From: a virus
Length of the DNA stretch: 20,041 bases
Virus record (IMG/VR): IMGVR_UViG_3300011013_000126
Span: 1-20,041 of that record
Direction: 5' to 3' (one strand)
Part shown: positions 5,237 to 12,310 of the stretch, one piece after another
Numbering within the stretch: the stretch's first letter is position 1
How the letters are laid out: the number at the start of each line of letters is the position of its first letter
Program-made: the position numbers and the translations under genes
Notes under the pieces: model-generated
What the model saw: only the letters and a program-made list of their open reading frames with translations
Databases searched by the model: none
Told to the model about the DNA's origin: nothing

Positions 5237-5372
5237 CATACCTCCTTCTGATGATAGAATATAATCTTTCCCATCGCATCCGAGAAGCCATTTGTTCCTT
5301 GGTCCGTGGGTCACGAAGCGCTATCCTATCTAGTCGCTTCTTTTCTTTTCGTAATCTTTTTTCTAGTTTCAT
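5211..5372 (-). CDS. Small strongly basic peptide (53 aa)
   Basis: Starts MKLEKRLRKEKKRLDR and stays rich in Arg and Lys over its whole length, a likely nucleic-acid-binding helix. AGAGGA lies about five bases before the ATG. It overlaps the membrane-peptide gene (47 bases) and the zinc-knuckle gene (26 bases) in other frames, so it depends on the ribosome site for credibility; the compact coupled operon supports it. Confidence 0.55.
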   Translation of the reverse strand: MKLEKRLRKEKKRLDRIALRDPRTKEQMASRMRWERLYSIIRRRYDDKNMSEL

Positions 5373-5457
5373 AATTTCCTCTAAAAATAAATCCTAAACA
5401 CGCTCCCCAAAAGAAAACAAATAAGATTATTAATGTATGCCATATGAAAAAGTTCAC
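5326..5457 (-). CDS. Tiny single-pass membrane protein (43 aa)
   Basis: GTG start inside a GTGA overlap with the preceding gene, with AAAGGAAG about five bases upstream. The hydrophobic span (residues 3-25, with WGACLGFIF at its end) is followed by a strongly basic tail, RGNYETRKKITKRKE, so the tail should face the cytoplasm. It is the second tiny membrane protein in the window. Role unknown. Confidence 0.62.
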   Translation of the reverse strand: MNFFIWHTLIILFVFFWGACLGFIFRGNYETRKKITKRKEATR

Positions 5458-5630
5458 GACACTTCCTTTAATTTACCTTTAACTGCAGGTTTTTGTTTCT
5501 TCCATGCCTCATCAATGACCATGGAAATGTACGATCCTATTGATCGATGTGTATTCTCAGCCATTAATTTGGCTTTGTGATAGGTCTCCATTTTTGTGGC
5601 TACCGATTTATATTTTGATGTATCCATCAT
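5454..5630 (-). CDS. Ribbon-helix-helix-like DNA-binding protein (58 aa)
   Basis: The order of a short strand (YKSVATKM), a helix (YHKAKLMAENT), RSIGSYI and a second helix (SMVIDEAWKKQ) follows the ribbon-helix-helix pattern of Arc/CopG-type regulators and antitoxins, with a Lys-rich tail. ATG 5630 overlaps the SNF2-like gene's stop as ATGA and lies behind AAGGAG; ATG 5627 is the next codon. The stop overlaps the following start as GTGA. It could be a repressor of this operon or a helper for the helicase. No toxin-like partner is recognised, so an antitoxin role is unsupported. Confidence 0.72.
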   Translation of the reverse strand: MMDTSKYKSVATKMETYHKAKLMAENTHRSIGSYISMVIDEAWKKQKPAVKGKLKEVS

Positions 5631-7093
5631 TTTCTCCTTTTTTTAATTGGTTCAATTAACCATTCTTTAACATCCTCACCCATTACAGCACTTGCGATAT
5701 CAATCTTGCTGCGTAGGCTTTGGACAATTTTTTCATCTACAGTTCCCTCACTAATCAAATCAATATAAGTTACCTTATTAACCTGACCAATTCTGTGTGC
5801 CCTATCCTCAGATTGCATTCGCTTTTCTAAGTCATAGGTATTTGAATAATAAATTACGGTATGAGCTGCTGTTAATGTTAGGCCATACCCTCCGGTTGAA
5901 GGATTACCTACAAAGTATTTCAACTTAGAGTTCTTATCCTGGAATCGTTCAACAATATCTTGACGATCTTTATCTTTTGTATCTCCAAAGTAAGATGCCG
6001 TGCTCTCTTCTCCAAATTTATTTTTTAATATTTCTTCTATGTGTTTTAAATCAAATCTATAACTAGCCCAGATGATAACTTTACCCTCAACTTCATCAAG
6101 AACATTAAGAAGTTCATTCATCCTATTGCTTTTTAAGGCTTTTGTTTCTCCACTATCTAGTGTTACATGACCACAACTTATCTGATGTAATCTAATCAGA
6201 GCCGTGAGGCTTGATAAACTCGTCATGACTTCTCCTTCTAGTTCCGTCATATTAAAACGTCTCATCTCTTCATATGCTTTCACTTGTTCTGGAGTAAGAC
6301 TAACAAATCTTTTTTCATAAACTTTATCCGGAAGATCTAAACAATCTTCCTTGAGTACTCGGTATGAGTGTTGCTCTACAACTTTATTAAGTTCGGGTAA
6401 TCGTTGAAATCCTACGACCAGTTGCGTGGAGCGTGGTCCAAAGTTCACGTTGCGCATAATCGCATACCTAGAACGGAATGCCCAATAATTTTGTTTTAAA
6501 ATAGTAGGACTAAGAAATTCTAATTGCGAAAAAATATCGAGAGGATTCTTAGTAACAGGAGATCCTGTCATGATCCTTCTATACTGGGCTAACTTACCTA
6601 CCCGTAAAACATTTTTTGTTCGTGAAGCACTTGGTGTTTTAATTGTAGTGCTTTCATCTACAGCCATGAGTGCGCTAGATTTGTGTAAAAACTGTGCTGC
6701 ATATTTAGTTCCTTTAGTAGAACTAAAAGCCTCTACATTCATTAATAAGATTCTTAGTTTCCCATTAGGAATAAGAATATTTTTAAGATCCTCCTTATCT
6801 TTCTTAGACATTTCACTTGGAGCCTTCCATGCAGCTACTAATGTTGGCACTTGATCCGGCATATGAGTAGGTAATTCTCCTCGTTCCCAGTTACGATATA
6901 CACCTTTGGGTGCAATGATAAGAGCTGCCGTAATCTTGCCACGAAGATAAAGACTGGCTATCTCATCTATTAAAACTTTAGATTTACCTGTACCCATCTC
7001 CATAAAAAGCCCATAAAACTCCCTATCCCAAGATTTTTTTAAGGCTTTGAACTGATGTTCATATGGCTTTGTCTTAAAAATATATTCACTCAT
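5627..7093 (-). CDS. SNF2-like superfamily 2 DNA helicase/translocase
   Basis: 488 residues holding both RecA-like lobes. Lobe one: YEHQ at 11-14, Walker A MGTGKSK at 33-39, VDEST at 145-149 in the DExx position and TGSP at 176-179. Lobe two ends with the SNF2 motif VI, SEDRAHRIGQ at 428-437. There is no chromatin-type extra domain, as in the short phage versions. Such enzymes move along duplex DNA and remodel bound proteins or forks; in phage they are linked to replication and recombination. It leads a five-gene downstream operon that is inverted relative to the replication genes on both sides. A divergent control region (7094-7171) separates it from the coiled-coil gene; no clear ribosome site precedes its ATG, so leaderless or weak initiation is possible. 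Confidence 0.9.
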   Translation of the reverse strand: MSEYIFKTKPYEHQFKALKKSWDREFYGLFMEMGTGKSKVLIDEIASLYLRGKITAALIIAPKGVYRNWERGELPTHMPDQVPTLVAAWKAPSEMSKKDKEDLKNILIPNGKLRILLMNVEAFSSTKGTKYAAQFLHKSSALMAVDESTTIKTPSASRTKNVLRVGKLAQYRRIMTGSPVTKNPLDIFSQLEFLSPTILKQNYWAFRSRYAIMRNVNFGPRSTQLVVGFQRLPELNKVVEQHSYRVLKEDCLDLPDKVYEKRFVSLTPEQVKAYEEMRRFNMTELEGEVMTSLSSLTALIRLHQISCGHVTLDSGETKALKSNRMNELLNVLDEVEGKVIIWASYRFDLKHIEEILKNKFGEESTASYFGDTKDKDRQDIVERFQDKNSKLKYFVGNPSTGGYGLTLTAAHTVIYYSNTYDLEKRMQSEDRAHRIGQVNKVTYIDLISEGTVDEKIVQSLRSKIDIASAVMGEDVKEWLIEPIKKRRK

Positions 7094-7116
7094 AATTAAT
7101 TAATTTATTTTATTAC

Positions 7117-7145
7117 TTGACTATAAGATTTAATGCAAGTAAATA
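7117..7145 (+). promoter_or_regulatory. Promoter candidate for the replication operon
   Basis: TTGACT at 7117-7122, 17 bases, TAAATA at 7140-7145; the -10 and its spacing repeat those at 2353-2381. The predicted start near 7152 gives a leader of about 20 bases. The opposite strand holds a weaker TTGCAT (7138-7133), 17 bases, TAATAA (7115-7110) that could serve the SNF2-like operon, so the two would compete. Confidence 0.55.
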
Positions 7146-7171
7146 ATAAAAGATAATGTGGGAGAATAGAT

Positions 7172-7729
7172 ATGAATGATATTTTAAATGTATTCGAAGA
7201 CGAATTTACTAAATCTTTTAACACAATTGACGATGAGGCTTTAGGACAATTAGGTAATGAGCTGGAGAGAATCAAATTGGTTCAACAGAAGATTGCGTCA
7301 ACAGAAGAAATGGTAAAAAAATTAAAGGAAGAGGAGCAGGTACTTGCTGATAGCATTACGGACCTCTTACAATCTAAAGGTTTATCTGAAATAAAATTAA
7401 CAGATGGATCTAAAGTAACTACAAAGGAGCAACTTTACTGCTCTATTAAAGAAGATAATAAAGACAAAGCATTTACCTGGATCAGAGAACAGGGAGATGG
7501 TGATATTATAAAGAACATAGTAAGTGTGGATTTCAAAAAAGGCGAGGATAAGGTCGCTCAGGAATTCAAACAACTAGCAGAGAATTCGGGATTGATTCCG
7601 AATGAAACATCAACTATCCATAACAGTACATTAAGATCGTATCTCAATGCAAAGGCAAGAGACGGTGTGGATTTTGATGAAACCTTGTTTGGTGTTTATC
7701 GACTTAATAAAGTCAACATCAAGCAATAA
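7172..7729 (+). CDS. Coiled-coil phage protein upstream of the ssDNA-binding-like gene
   Basis: 185 residues. About 25-68 is a heptad-rich helix (ELERIKLVQQKI then EEMVKKLKEEEQVL), followed by a mixed domain with GDGDIIKNIVSVDFKKGED and a conserved-looking C-terminus. No enzyme motif is visible. GGGAG lies seven to eight bases before the ATG, directly behind the promoter. Its place just ahead of the ssDNA-binding-like and primase genes suggests a replication or recombination accessory role, for example a loader or annealing partner, but this rests on position only. Confidence 0.75.
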   Translation: MNDILNVFEDEFTKSFNTIDDEALGQLGNELERIKLVQQKIASTEEMVKKLKEEEQVLADSITDLLQSKGLSEIKLTDGSKVTTKEQLYCSIKEDNKDKAFTWIREQGDGDIIKNIVSVDFKKGEDKVAQEFKQLAENSGLIPNETSTIHNSTLRSYLNAKARDGVDFDETLFGVYRLNKVNIKQ

Positions 7730-7747
7730 ATTTATGAGGTATAAATT

Positions 7748-8515
7748 ATGAATAAACAAGTTGTGAAAAAAAACAATGGCAATTCAGCCGTTGCAATAAT
7801 GAATCAGTTTGAAAATGTACAGACTGGTTTTGAGGATATGAATGCAGACGATCTGCAACTTCCTCGATTAAAACTACTACAAGCCATGTCTCCAGAATTA
7901 GAAAATGATGATGCTCTTAGAGCAGGTCATGTATTTAATTCTGTGACAGGAGACTGGTGGCCTTCAGATCAAGGAGTCAAAGTGGTTCCTTGTATCTACC
8001 ATAAAACTTATGTTGAATGGGCTCCTCAAGGAAGTGGTGCTAAAGGTCCTATAAACGTGCATCAATCCAAAGAAGTCATGAACAATACGGTTCGTGGTGA
8101 GGATAATAAATACTACACCAATGATAATTCAGGTAATTACATTGAAGAGACAGCAAATTATTTTGTTTTGATAATTGGTGGGAAGGGAGAGACAAGTCAG
8201 GCTGTTATATCAATGAAGTCATCTCAACTAACTCCGAGTAGAAATTGGAATAGTAAGATGAAGAATTTAAAGATCAAAAATTCGAAGGGTGTTTACTTCA
8301 CTCCTCCTATGTGGTCTCACTCTTATTTATTGAAAACAGAAAAGACAAAAAGCGGAGATAAGACTTGGTACAAGTGGAAGATAGAAATAGATTCTATGCT
8401 TTCAACTGAAGACCATGTCAAAGAAGCTCGTTCTTTTTCTGATGAGATGGCAGTAGCAAAAGATAAGTTAGTGCCGGATCAAGACGAAAAACAAGACGAA
8501 AAAACTCCATTCTAG
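7748..8515 (+). CDS. Putative phage ssDNA-binding protein with SSB-like acidic tail
   Basis: 255 residues. The N-terminal linker is Asn-rich, then DLQLPRLKLLQAMSPE at about 36-51 and a beta-rich body with many Lys, Trp and Tyr residues. The last 17 residues are acidic and close in KTPF, like the partner-binding tip of bacterial SSB, which ends in DDDIPF. I infer ssDNA binding from the tail, the body's composition and the replication context. No OB-fold motif can be confirmed by eye. The gene follows the coiled-coil gene by 18 bases with GAGG nine bases ahead of the ATG. Confidence 0.65.
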   Translation: MNKQVVKKNNGNSAVAIMNQFENVQTGFEDMNADDLQLPRLKLLQAMSPELENDDALRAGHVFNSVTGDWWPSDQGVKVVPCIYHKTYVEWAPQGSGAKGPINVHQSKEVMNNTVRGEDNKYYTNDNSGNYIEETANYFVLIIGGKGETSQAVISMKSSQLTPSRNWNSKMKNLKIKNSKGVYFTPPMWSHSYLLKTEKTKSGDKTWYKWKIEIDSMLSTEDHVKEARSFSDEMAVAKDKLVPDQDEKQDEKTPF

Positions 8516-8518
8516 TTT

Positions 8519-8618
8519 CGTTGGAAAGTTCCAAAAGGCATGGAGGTTCGAGTCACTTCACTAGAGTGTATAGGTATCCAACGATGAGATCATTTAAACT
8601 TATACACTCAACGACTCG
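8519..8618 (+). promoter_or_regulatory. Large structured leader upstream of the primase gene
   Basis: Bases 8564-8575 pair with 8598-8609 over 12 base pairs (one G-U), and the outer arms CGAGTC (8549-8554) and GACTCG (8613-8618) extend the stem across a small asymmetric loop. An alternative fold pairs CGTTGGA (8519-8525) with TCCAACG (8577-8583) and would break it, and TTGGAA/TTCCAA (8521-8534) forms a third small dyad. The arrangement of mutually exclusive stems before the primase ribosome site suggests RNA-level control or a protein-binding site. Confidence 0.55.
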
Positions 8619-8635
8619 CAAAACAAGGCTGTCTT

Positions 8636-10198
8636 ATGAGTATAGAAAAATTTAAACAAATATTTTCAGGGTTGGAAAGAGCCTATGGGCAATACAATTC
8701 AGGAGATGTAAAGAATGGAAAGCAGGGCGGTAATGCATATATTAAAAAAGATATTGTTACAGATGCACTATGGAAAAATCATCTTGAGGGTGTGGAACCT
8801 AGTCTTGGTATCATCCCCATTAGAGATGATAGCACTTGTTCTTGGGGTTGTATTGATGTTGACACTTATCCTCTCGATCATTTAAAAATTGTAAAAAAAA
8901 TAAGAAGTTTAGAACTTCCTCTTATTGTATGTCGATCTAAAAGTGGTGGCGCTCATTTATTTTTATTTGTAGAAGATCCAGTTAGTGCTGAGGATTTAAG
9001 AAATAAGTTGACTCAATTAGCTGCCGTGTTAGGTTATGGTAATTGTGAAGTTTTTCCTAAGCAAATTAAAATTAATGCCGAGCGTGGCGACACTGGTAAC
9101 TTCCTTAATCTACCTTACTTTAATAGTGATGATGGTAATCGTTATGGTTTTTTGGACAATGGTAATGCTGCTACTTTGGACGAGTTTTATTCTCTCTATG
9201 ATAAGTACAAAATTAAATCCCAGGATATTAACAAAATCCAACCTAAACAAGTTGCTTTAAAATCAGATGAGTTAAGTGATGGTCCACCTTGTTTACAAAC
9301 ATTAATGGAACAAGGGGTTGGAGAAGGGGGGAGAGATAATACTTTATATCATTATGCAGTTTATGCAAAAAAGAAGTGGAAAGAGGGGTGGGAAGATAAA
9401 GTTTCTGACTTTAATGCTAATCATATCAATCCTCGATTAGATTATAAACAAGTTCAAAAGATAATTAATCAACATACTAAGCAAGAATACCAATACAAAT
9501 GTAAGGATCAACCTATGTGTGCATTCTGTGATTCAATTGAATGTCGTAAAAGAGAATATGGAATTGGATATGCATATGAACATCAGTTTTCTAATCTACA
9601 AAAATATCAATCCGATAATTCTGTTTGGTTTATTAGTGTGGATGGTAGGGTAGTAAGTTTATCAACACGTCAACTTTACAATCAATCTGAATTTATTTTA
9701 GCCTGCATTGATCAAATAAATATTGTTGTTAATTCCGTGAGCCGTGATCAGTGGATGAATAAAATTAAAGATTTAATCGAGAAAGTAGAGATAATTGAAA
9801 TGCCAGAAGATGTAAGGGTAGAGGGTCGCTTTGATCAATACCTGGAGTCTTTTGTTTTGGATCAAGGGGATGGCACATCTTTTGATGAGGTCATACGATT
9901 AGGTAAAACATTTACAGAAAAAGGTAAGACATATTTTCGTATGCATTATCTGGAAGAATTCTTAGATAAAAAGAGATTTAAAGGTTTTGATGCTACAAGA
10001 ATTGGAGCAAGAATAAGGCAACTTAATAACAAGGAAATTGGGGATTTAAAGGATGGAGAAACATATCCCGATCCTACTGTAGTGAGAAGAGTAAATGGAA
10101 AAAACTATCGCTTTTGGTGGATACATGAGTTAGAGAAACCAAAACAAGAAATTGAATTACCAAAGGAGAGGAGTGATGAAGATGAAATCCCATTCTAA
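8636..10198 (+). CDS. Archaeo-eukaryotic-type primase (AEP superfamily)
   Basis: 520 residues. The catalytic pattern of the AEP fold is visible: GCIDVDTY with D74 and D76, then CRSKSGGAHLFLF with H107, then EVFPKQ (E138) and GNFLNLPYF at 154-162, close to the primase domain of TOTE-type and phage primases. A helical segment at about 216-283 with GRDNTLYHYAVYAKK looks like a primase C-terminal domain. C289, C295, C298 and C303 form a probable zinc site. The C-terminal 200 residues are not recognised. The last residues, SDEDEIPF, copy the SSB tail. No DnaG- or T7-gp4-like primase is seen in the window, so this should prime replication. AAGG lies seven bases before the ATG; the next gene overlaps its end. 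Confidence 0.85.
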   Translation: MSIEKFKQIFSGLERAYGQYNSGDVKNGKQGGNAYIKKDIVTDALWKNHLEGVEPSLGIIPIRDDSTCSWGCIDVDTYPLDHLKIVKKIRSLELPLIVCRSKSGGAHLFLFVEDPVSAEDLRNKLTQLAAVLGYGNCEVFPKQIKINAERGDTGNFLNLPYFNSDDGNRYGFLDNGNAATLDEFYSLYDKYKIKSQDINKIQPKQVALKSDELSDGPPCLQTLMEQGVGEGGRDNTLYHYAVYAKKKWKEGWEDKVSDFNANHINPRLDYKQVQKIINQHTKQEYQYKCKDQPMCAFCDSIECRKREYGIGYAYEHQFSNLQKYQSDNSVWFISVDGRVVSLSTRQLYNQSEFILACIDQINIVVNSVSRDQWMNKIKDLIEKVEIIEMPEDVRVEGRFDQYLESFVLDQGDGTSFDEVIRLGKTFTEKGKTYFRMHYLEEFLDKKRFKGFDATRIGARIRQLNNKEIGDLKDGETYPDPTVVRRVNGKNYRFWWIHELEKPKQEIELPKERSDEDEIPF

Positions 10199-10358
10199 TG
10201 ATGATGAATTTGTAAAATGTAAAAACTGTGACAATGATGCAGTAATAGAAGATCCGAAAGATCAATTTTATTGTGATGGTTGTTACAAACTTTTTAAAAT
10301 ACTCCGTAAAGATTACTGGGGTCATCCCGATGCAACAGGATTGGAGGATAAAAAATGA
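10176..10358 (+). CDS. Small zinc-ribbon protein (60 aa)
   Basis: CKNC and CDGC, 17 residues apart, form a zinc ribbon, followed by a basic helix (YKLFKILRKDYWG). ATG 10176 has AAAGGAG seven bases upstream; ATG 10182 is also possible from the second AGGAG. The start lies within the end of the primase gene (23-base overlap) and the stop overlaps the next start as ATGA. A nucleic-acid-binding accessory to the primase or helicase is likely but unproven. Confidence 0.74.
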   Translation: MKMKSHSNDDEFVKCKNCDNDAVIEDPKDQFYCDGCYKLFKILRKDYWGHPDATGLEDKK

Positions 10359-10516
10359 GCAAACTAATTAAAGAAACTTTAGGCATAGCCACTCAGCTTG
10401 TAACTAAAGCAGAGAATAAAAAATTAAAATTAACGAGGCGAATGTTAGTTAATGATCTTAAAATGATCAAGTTAAATTTAATGTTAATTCAGGACGAAGA
10501 TGGTTCTAAACGATAG
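10355..10516 (+). CDS. Small basic helical protein (53 aa)
   Basis: Starts in the ATGA overlap at 10355 with GGAGG seven bases upstream. The protein is Lys/Leu-rich and should be one or two amphipathic helices (KKLKLTRRMLVNDLKMIKLNL) with an acidic patch at the end. It overlaps the UvrD-like gene by 17 bases. No family recognised; its coupling suggests it works with the helicase. Confidence 0.68.
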   Translation: MSKLIKETLGIATQLVTKAENKKLKLTRRMLVNDLKMIKLNLMLIQDEDGSKR

Positions 10517-12044
10517 ACACGCAGAGAAAGTTGTGACTATCTTTGGTCCACCTGGCACAGGTAAAACAACAAGGCTATTAAATATTGTTGAAGAAGAAAT
10601 AAAAAATGGAACTCCCATTGATAAGATTGGTTACTTTGCCTTTACTAAGAAAGCTGCGCACGAAGCCATTAGCCGGGCTTGTGCTAAGTTTAATTTAGAA
10701 AGAAAAGATTTTACTTATTTTAGAACTCTTCATAGTCTTGCTTACCACAATTTAAAATTAAAACCTGCTGATGTAATGGGAGATTTTCATTACAAAGAAT
10801 TATCTGATTGGTTGCAGATCCCTTTACTTAATCCTAACAAGACTGTGAATGATGTTGGAGTAAGTGTTGCTAAAGATGTGTATATTGGAATGATTGACCA
10901 GGCTAAGATAAGAGGAGTATCTTTGATGAATTATTTTTGTAATGCCAATGTTCACATAGATGGGGGATATGATAAGTTAGATTATATTAGTAGGGGGATT
11001 GCAGAATATAAAAAGAAAAATAAATTATTTGATTATACTGATATGATTTTAGAATTTATTAAAGAAGATAGTGCGCCACGATTAGATGTAGTTATTATTG
11101 ATGAAGCTCAGGACCTAAGTTTTATTCAATGGCAAATGGTAGAAAAAATTATTCGTAAATCTGATCGAGCTTATATTGCAGGAGATGATGACCAAGCCAT
11201 ATTTAATTGGGCAGGTGCAGACATAGGAAGATTAGGAAAGTTAAAGTGTGAGAGAGAAATACTAGACAAATCATATCGTATTCCTCGTAAGGTTCATACA
11301 GTGGCACATAAAATTATTACTCCTGTTATAGGAAGAGTAGAGAAGGTATGGCAACCACGTTCAGAAGAAGGAGAGTTACATTACCATCGTACTCGTTTGA
11401 ATCATTTAATGGATTTATCCAATGGAACTTGGCTTATTTTAGGAAGAACAAATTATTTATTAGATCAAATAGCCGAGGACCTTAAAACAAGAGGTTGGTT
11501 TTTTGAGAGATATAATCGTTCTTCAGTACCAGAAAAAATGTTGAATGCTATCATTGGTTGGAAACAAATTCAACAAGGAGGAGTAATCCCTTTTAGATTA
11601 GTTAAAGATATTTATTATTATATGTCCGGTAATAATCATATTGCTCATGGCTATAAAGAGTTACGCAATGCTGATGAAGAAAAAGATTATGATCATGACA
11701 CATTAGTTTTAGATCATGGATTAAATGTACATAAAGATAGACCTTGGCATGTCGCTTTAGATACTATTCCGGAGTACCAAAAAGTCTATATTACGGCAGC
11801 TTTACGGCGCCACCAAGACTTTAATGTGTCAAAAAATATTAAGTTATCTACGATTCATGCAGCAAAGGGTGGCGAAGCCGATAATGTTATGCTATTAACA
11901 GACTTACCTAAGAAGGTAGATGATAATTATTTTGTCCAACAGGACGATGAAAGGCGAGTGTTTTACGTGGGAGTAACAAGAGCAAAAAAATCTTTACATG
12001 TTGTTTCTTCTGAATCTACTCGTGAGTTTAGAGAAATATTTTAA
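10500..12044 (+). CDS. UvrD/Rep-like superfamily 1 DNA helicase
   Basis: 514 residues. Walker A GPPGTGKT at 16-23, FAFTKKAA (motif Ia) at 46-53, IIDEAQD at 199-205 (Walker B), GDDDQAIFNWAGA at 228-240 (motif III), STIHAAKGGEAD (motif V) and RRVFYVGVTRAKKS at 485-498 (motif VI) give the full SF1A set. It is shorter than cellular UvrD because the 1B and 2B insertions are reduced, as in phage forms. It should unwind DNA ahead of or behind the polymerase in the 3'-5' direction known for the family. ATG 10500 overlaps the preceding gene by 17 bases; the TAATG at the end couples the next gene. Confidence 0.9.
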   Translation: MVLNDRHAEKVVTIFGPPGTGKTTRLLNIVEEEIKNGTPIDKIGYFAFTKKAAHEAISRACAKFNLERKDFTYFRTLHSLAYHNLKLKPADVMGDFHYKELSDWLQIPLLNPNKTVNDVGVSVAKDVYIGMIDQAKIRGVSLMNYFCNANVHIDGGYDKLDYISRGIAEYKKKNKLFDYTDMILEFIKEDSAPRLDVVIIDEAQDLSFIQWQMVEKIIRKSDRAYIAGDDDQAIFNWAGADIGRLGKLKCEREILDKSYRIPRKVHTVAHKIITPVIGRVEKVWQPRSEEGELHYHRTRLNHLMDLSNGTWLILGRTNYLLDQIAEDLKTRGWFFERYNRSSVPEKMLNAIIGWKQIQQGGVIPFRLVKDIYYYMSGNNHIAHGYKELRNADEEKDYDHDTLVLDHGLNVHKDRPWHVALDTIPEYQKVYITAALRRHQDFNVSKNIKLSTIHAAKGGEADNVMLLTDLPKKVDDNYFVQQDDERRVFYVGVTRAKKSLHVVSSESTREFREIF

Positions 12045-12310
12045 TGATATCAAAGAACATTTTAGAACAAGCAAAAGAATTAATAGGTAAAGATCGTCAA
12101 AATGATTATGGCGATAAGCTTACCAATCATAAGAACATCGCTGCGTTGTGGTCTATTTTCCTCCGCAAAGATATATCTGCACATGATGTGGCGATGTGTA
12201 TGGCATTAGTTAAAGTGGCAAGACTAATGCATGCACATAAAGTAGATAGCTACATAGACTTGGCTGCCTACGCTGCAATCGCTGGGGAAATAAATGAAAG
12301 GGAGGAATGA
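12044..12310 (+). CDS. DUF6378-like phage protein (88 aa)
   Basis: The series QNDYGDKLTNHKNIAALW, then DVAMCMALVKVARL and a C-terminal SYIDLAAYAAIA fits the all-helical DUF6378 family of phages, in which Tyr-Gly, Lys-Ala-Arg and Asp-Ala-Ala-Tyr positions recur. The pattern is reminiscent of MazG-type nucleotide pyrophosphohydrolases but their acidic metal-binding set is not clear here. It starts in a TAATG overlap with the helicase gene and ends in an ATGA overlap with polA, so it is made with the replisome; nucleotide-pool housekeeping is a reasonable guess. Confidence 0.7.
   Translation: MISKNILEQAKELIGKDRQNDYGDKLTNHKNIAALWSIFLRKDISAHDVAMCMALVKVARLMHAHKVDSYIDLAAYAAIAGEINEREE

Noticed and set aside
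5237-5314. Longer zinc-knuckle protein from GTG 5314
   Set aside because: No ribosome site there, while AAGGAGG directly precedes the ATGs at 5239 and 5236.
6570-6854. Long plus-strand reading frame opposite the SNF2-like gene
   Set aside because: It is antisense to conserved helicase motifs and has no ribosome site; a shadow frame.
8545-8554. GGTTCGAGTC, the look of a tRNA T-arm, with a 7-bp closing stem at 8519-8525/8577-8583
   Set aside because: The bases beside the TTCGAGT loop do not pair into a five-base T stem, no anticodon arm can be drawn, and the closing stem is not in the right place after the T-loop.
8540-8655. Two chained mini reading frames (15 and 23 codons) joined by ATGA before the primase
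   Set aside because: No ribosome sites and they run through the strong hairpin; more simply explained as leader RNA.
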